DNA of 12,814 nt from Gallionellaceae bacterium UBA6222. Its GTDB lineage: Bacteria; Pseudomonadota; Gammaproteobacteria; Burkholderiales; Gallionellaceae. The position numbers and the translations under genes are program-made. Shown here one piece after another: positions 11,446-12,814 of this stretch. A model generated the notes under the pieces. The model ran no database searches and was not told the origin of the DNA. It worked only from the letters and a program-made list of their open reading frames with translations. The first letter of the stretch is position 1; each line of letters starts with the position of its first letter. The stretch covers positions 34,508 to 47,321 of the forward strand of contig DISA01000047.1 in the NCBI GenBank assembly GCA_002421915.1, written 5' to 3'.

Positions 11446-12814
11446 TCAGCTGACCAACTCCTTCAACACGTAGGGCAGGATGCCGCCGTTCTTGTAGTAG
11501 TCCACTTCGATCGGGGTGTCGATGCGCAGCAGCAGGGCGACGTTCTGCTTGCTGCCATCCTTGCGCGTGATGGTCAGCGTCACGTCCTGCTGCGGTTTGA
11601 GGTTGTCGTTGATGCCGAGCAGGTCGAAGGTCTCGTCGCCGGACAGGTTCAGGCTGGCCATGCTGTCGCTGCCTTTGAACTGCAAGGGCAGCACGCCCAT
11701 GCCCACCAGGTTGCTGCGGTGGATGCGTTCGAAACTTTCGGCTAGAATAGCTTTGATGCCTAAAAGTGCAGTTCCCTTGGCGGCCCAGTCGCGTGACGAA
11801 CCGCTCCCGTACTCTTTCCCTGCAAGAACGACCAGCGGTATCTGTTCCGTCTGGTACCGCATGGAGGCCTCATACACCGGCATCAGGTCGCCGCCGGGCT
11901 GGTATCTTGTCCAGTTCCCTTCCCGGTCGGCCAGTTCATTTTTCAGCCGCACGTTTGCAAACGTGCCCCGGATCATCACCTCATGATTTCCCCGCCGGGA
12001 GCCATACGAATTAAAGTTCTGCTTCTCTGTGCCAAGCGATTTCAGGTACGCTCCGGCAGGTGAATTCTCAGCAATGGAGCCCGCCGGAGAGATATGGTCG
12101 GTGGTGATAGAGTCGCCCAGCTTTAACAGCACCCGTGCTCCTGAGATATCCGGCTTCAACAAAGGGTCGTCCGGGATATCACGAAAAAAGGGAGCCTCCC
12201 GTATATAAGACGATTGCTCATTCCACTGATAGGTTTCACTGGTCGTTGCAGGCAGTTCCTCCCATTTTTTATCACCGCTGAAAATATGCCGGTAATTGGA
12301 AAGGTAATCTCCCGGATCAAGCACCTGTCCCATAGCCTGCTGAATTTCCTCTCCTGTGGGCCAGATGTCGCGAAGATATACGGGTTCCATGTTTGGTCCT
12401 GTACCGAGGGGTTCATTGTAGAGGTCTGTATCGATCCGTCCTGCAAGGGCATAAGCCACAACCAGGATCGGCGAAGTCAGAAAGTTCATTTTGACAAGCG
12501 GATGGATCCGGGCTTCAAAGTTTCGGTTTCCGGACAAAACGGCTGAAACGATGAGCTCATTTTCAACGACAGCCTTATTAACCGGAGCCGGCAGGGGGCC
12601 ACTGTTTCCGATGCAGGTCGTACAGCCATATCCCACCACATGAAAGCCCAGGGCCTCCAGGAAAGGGATCAGTCCTGCTTTTTCAAGATAGGTGGTAACC
12701 ACCCGCGATCCGGGCGCCAGGCTGGTCTTCACCCACGGCTTGGTTTTCAGTCCTTTTTCGACGGCCTTCCGGGCAATTAGTCCGGCGCCGATCATCACGC
12801 TTGGATTCGATGTG
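11446..12814 (-). CDS. acnA: Aconitate hydratase AcnA, C-terminal half (runs off the right edge)
   Basis: About 456 residues are visible. The frame enters from the right edge as TSNPSVMIGAGLIARKAVEKG, the region just after the first cluster cysteine. It continues with GYGCTTCIGNSGPL, carrying the two other [4Fe-4S] cysteines (CxxC), then LSGNRNFEARIHP, SITTDHISPAGSI, FNSYGSRRGNHEVMIRGTFA, GKEYGSGSSRDWAAKG, ILAESFERIHRSNLVGMG and ends VDYYKNGGILPYVLKELVS. This is the AcnA/IRP-type aconitase of the TCA cycle (citrate to isocitrate). The in-frame GTG/ATG near 12798 is not a start, since family sequence continues past it. Base composition changes inside the gene: about 63% GC in 11521-11580 but 43-47% in 12181-12300. 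The change lies near 11735-11760, in the conserved ESFERIHRSN block. Confidence 0.95.
   Translation of the reverse strand, partial: TSNPSVMIGAGLIARKAVEKGLKTKPWVKTSLAPGSRVVTTYLEKAGLIPFLEALGFHVVGYGCTTCIGNSGPLPAPVNKAVVENELIVSAVLSGNRNFEARIHPLVKMNFLTSPILVVAYALAGRIDTDLYNEPLGTGPNMEPVYLRDIWPTGEEIQQAMGQVLDPGDYLSNYRHIFSGDKKWEELPATTSETYQWNEQSSYIREAPFFRDIPDDPLLKPDISGARVLLKLGDSITTDHISPAGSIAENSPAGAYLKSLGTEKQNFNSYGSRRGNHEVMIRGTFANVRLKNELADREGNWTRYQPGGDLMPVYEASMRYQTEQIPLVVLAGKEYGSGSSRDWAAKGTALLGIKAILAESFERIHRSNLVGMGVLPLQFKGSDSMASLNLSGDETFDLLGINDNLKPQQDVTLTITRKDGSKQNVALLLRIDTPIEVDYYKNGGILPYVLKELVS

Noticed and set aside
12796..12798. GTG near the right edge as the start of a 450-aa aconitase.
   Set aside because: The frame continues upstream with TSNPS, a conserved internal aconitase motif, so the gene runs past the edge.
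1..12814. Search by eye for CRISPR arrays, tRNA and rRNA genes.
   Set aside because: No regularly spaced repeats and no tRNA-like or rRNA-like sequence were seen.

Overview
The window looks like a betaproteobacterial chromosome segment. Nitrosomonadales or Gallionellaceae-like is my guess from gene content, high GC and the style of the housekeeping genes; no taxonomic marker gene is present. It has three parts.

(1) Positions 1-1401 hold the start of a RlmN-like radical SAM gene on the minus strand (running off the left edge, with a palindromic REP-like repeat in frame), a divergent stand-alone S24 (LexA/UmuD-fold) protein whose catalytic Lys position is Arg, and a truncated AAA/DUF4143-type ATPase remnant.

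(2) Positions about 1531-4753 are the wreck of an integron. Reading leftwards from nagZ there is: a C-terminal, frameshifted scrap of an intI integron integrase (+ strand); a deleted IS1111-type (IS110 family) element; a single higBA toxin-antitoxin gene cassette (minus strand, with core sites GTTGGGC and GCCTAAC); a half attC site; a second IS1111-type element with an intact transposase and a structured non-coding right end; and the left half of an IS5-family element. The right end of the intact IS sits inside the attC, and the left end of the other IS sits directly against the other core site of the cassette. Both have the same orientation, as expected of attC-targeting IS1111 elements. Members of this IS group use a non-coding guide RNA encoded at the right end (bridge RNA or seekRNA). 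The 344-nt non-coding right end here folds into a strong stem and carries a 9-nt match to the IS/attC junction. This is the most interesting part of the window.

(3) Positions 4775-11376 are a compact co-directional housekeeping cluster: nagZ (peptidoglycan recycling), zipA-ligA (a conserved pair, overlapping by 1 nt), hpt and an MTA/MTI phosphorylase (linked purine salvage), peptide deformylase, and a Tat-exported 13-cysteine copper-storage protein (Csp1-like). A strong bidirectional terminator (11391-11424) separates this from a convergent aconitase gene (minus strand, running off the right edge). The last ~300 bp of the aconitase gene look like the host, while the rest is clearly lower in GC. 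That suggests recombination between lineages or an assembly chimera.
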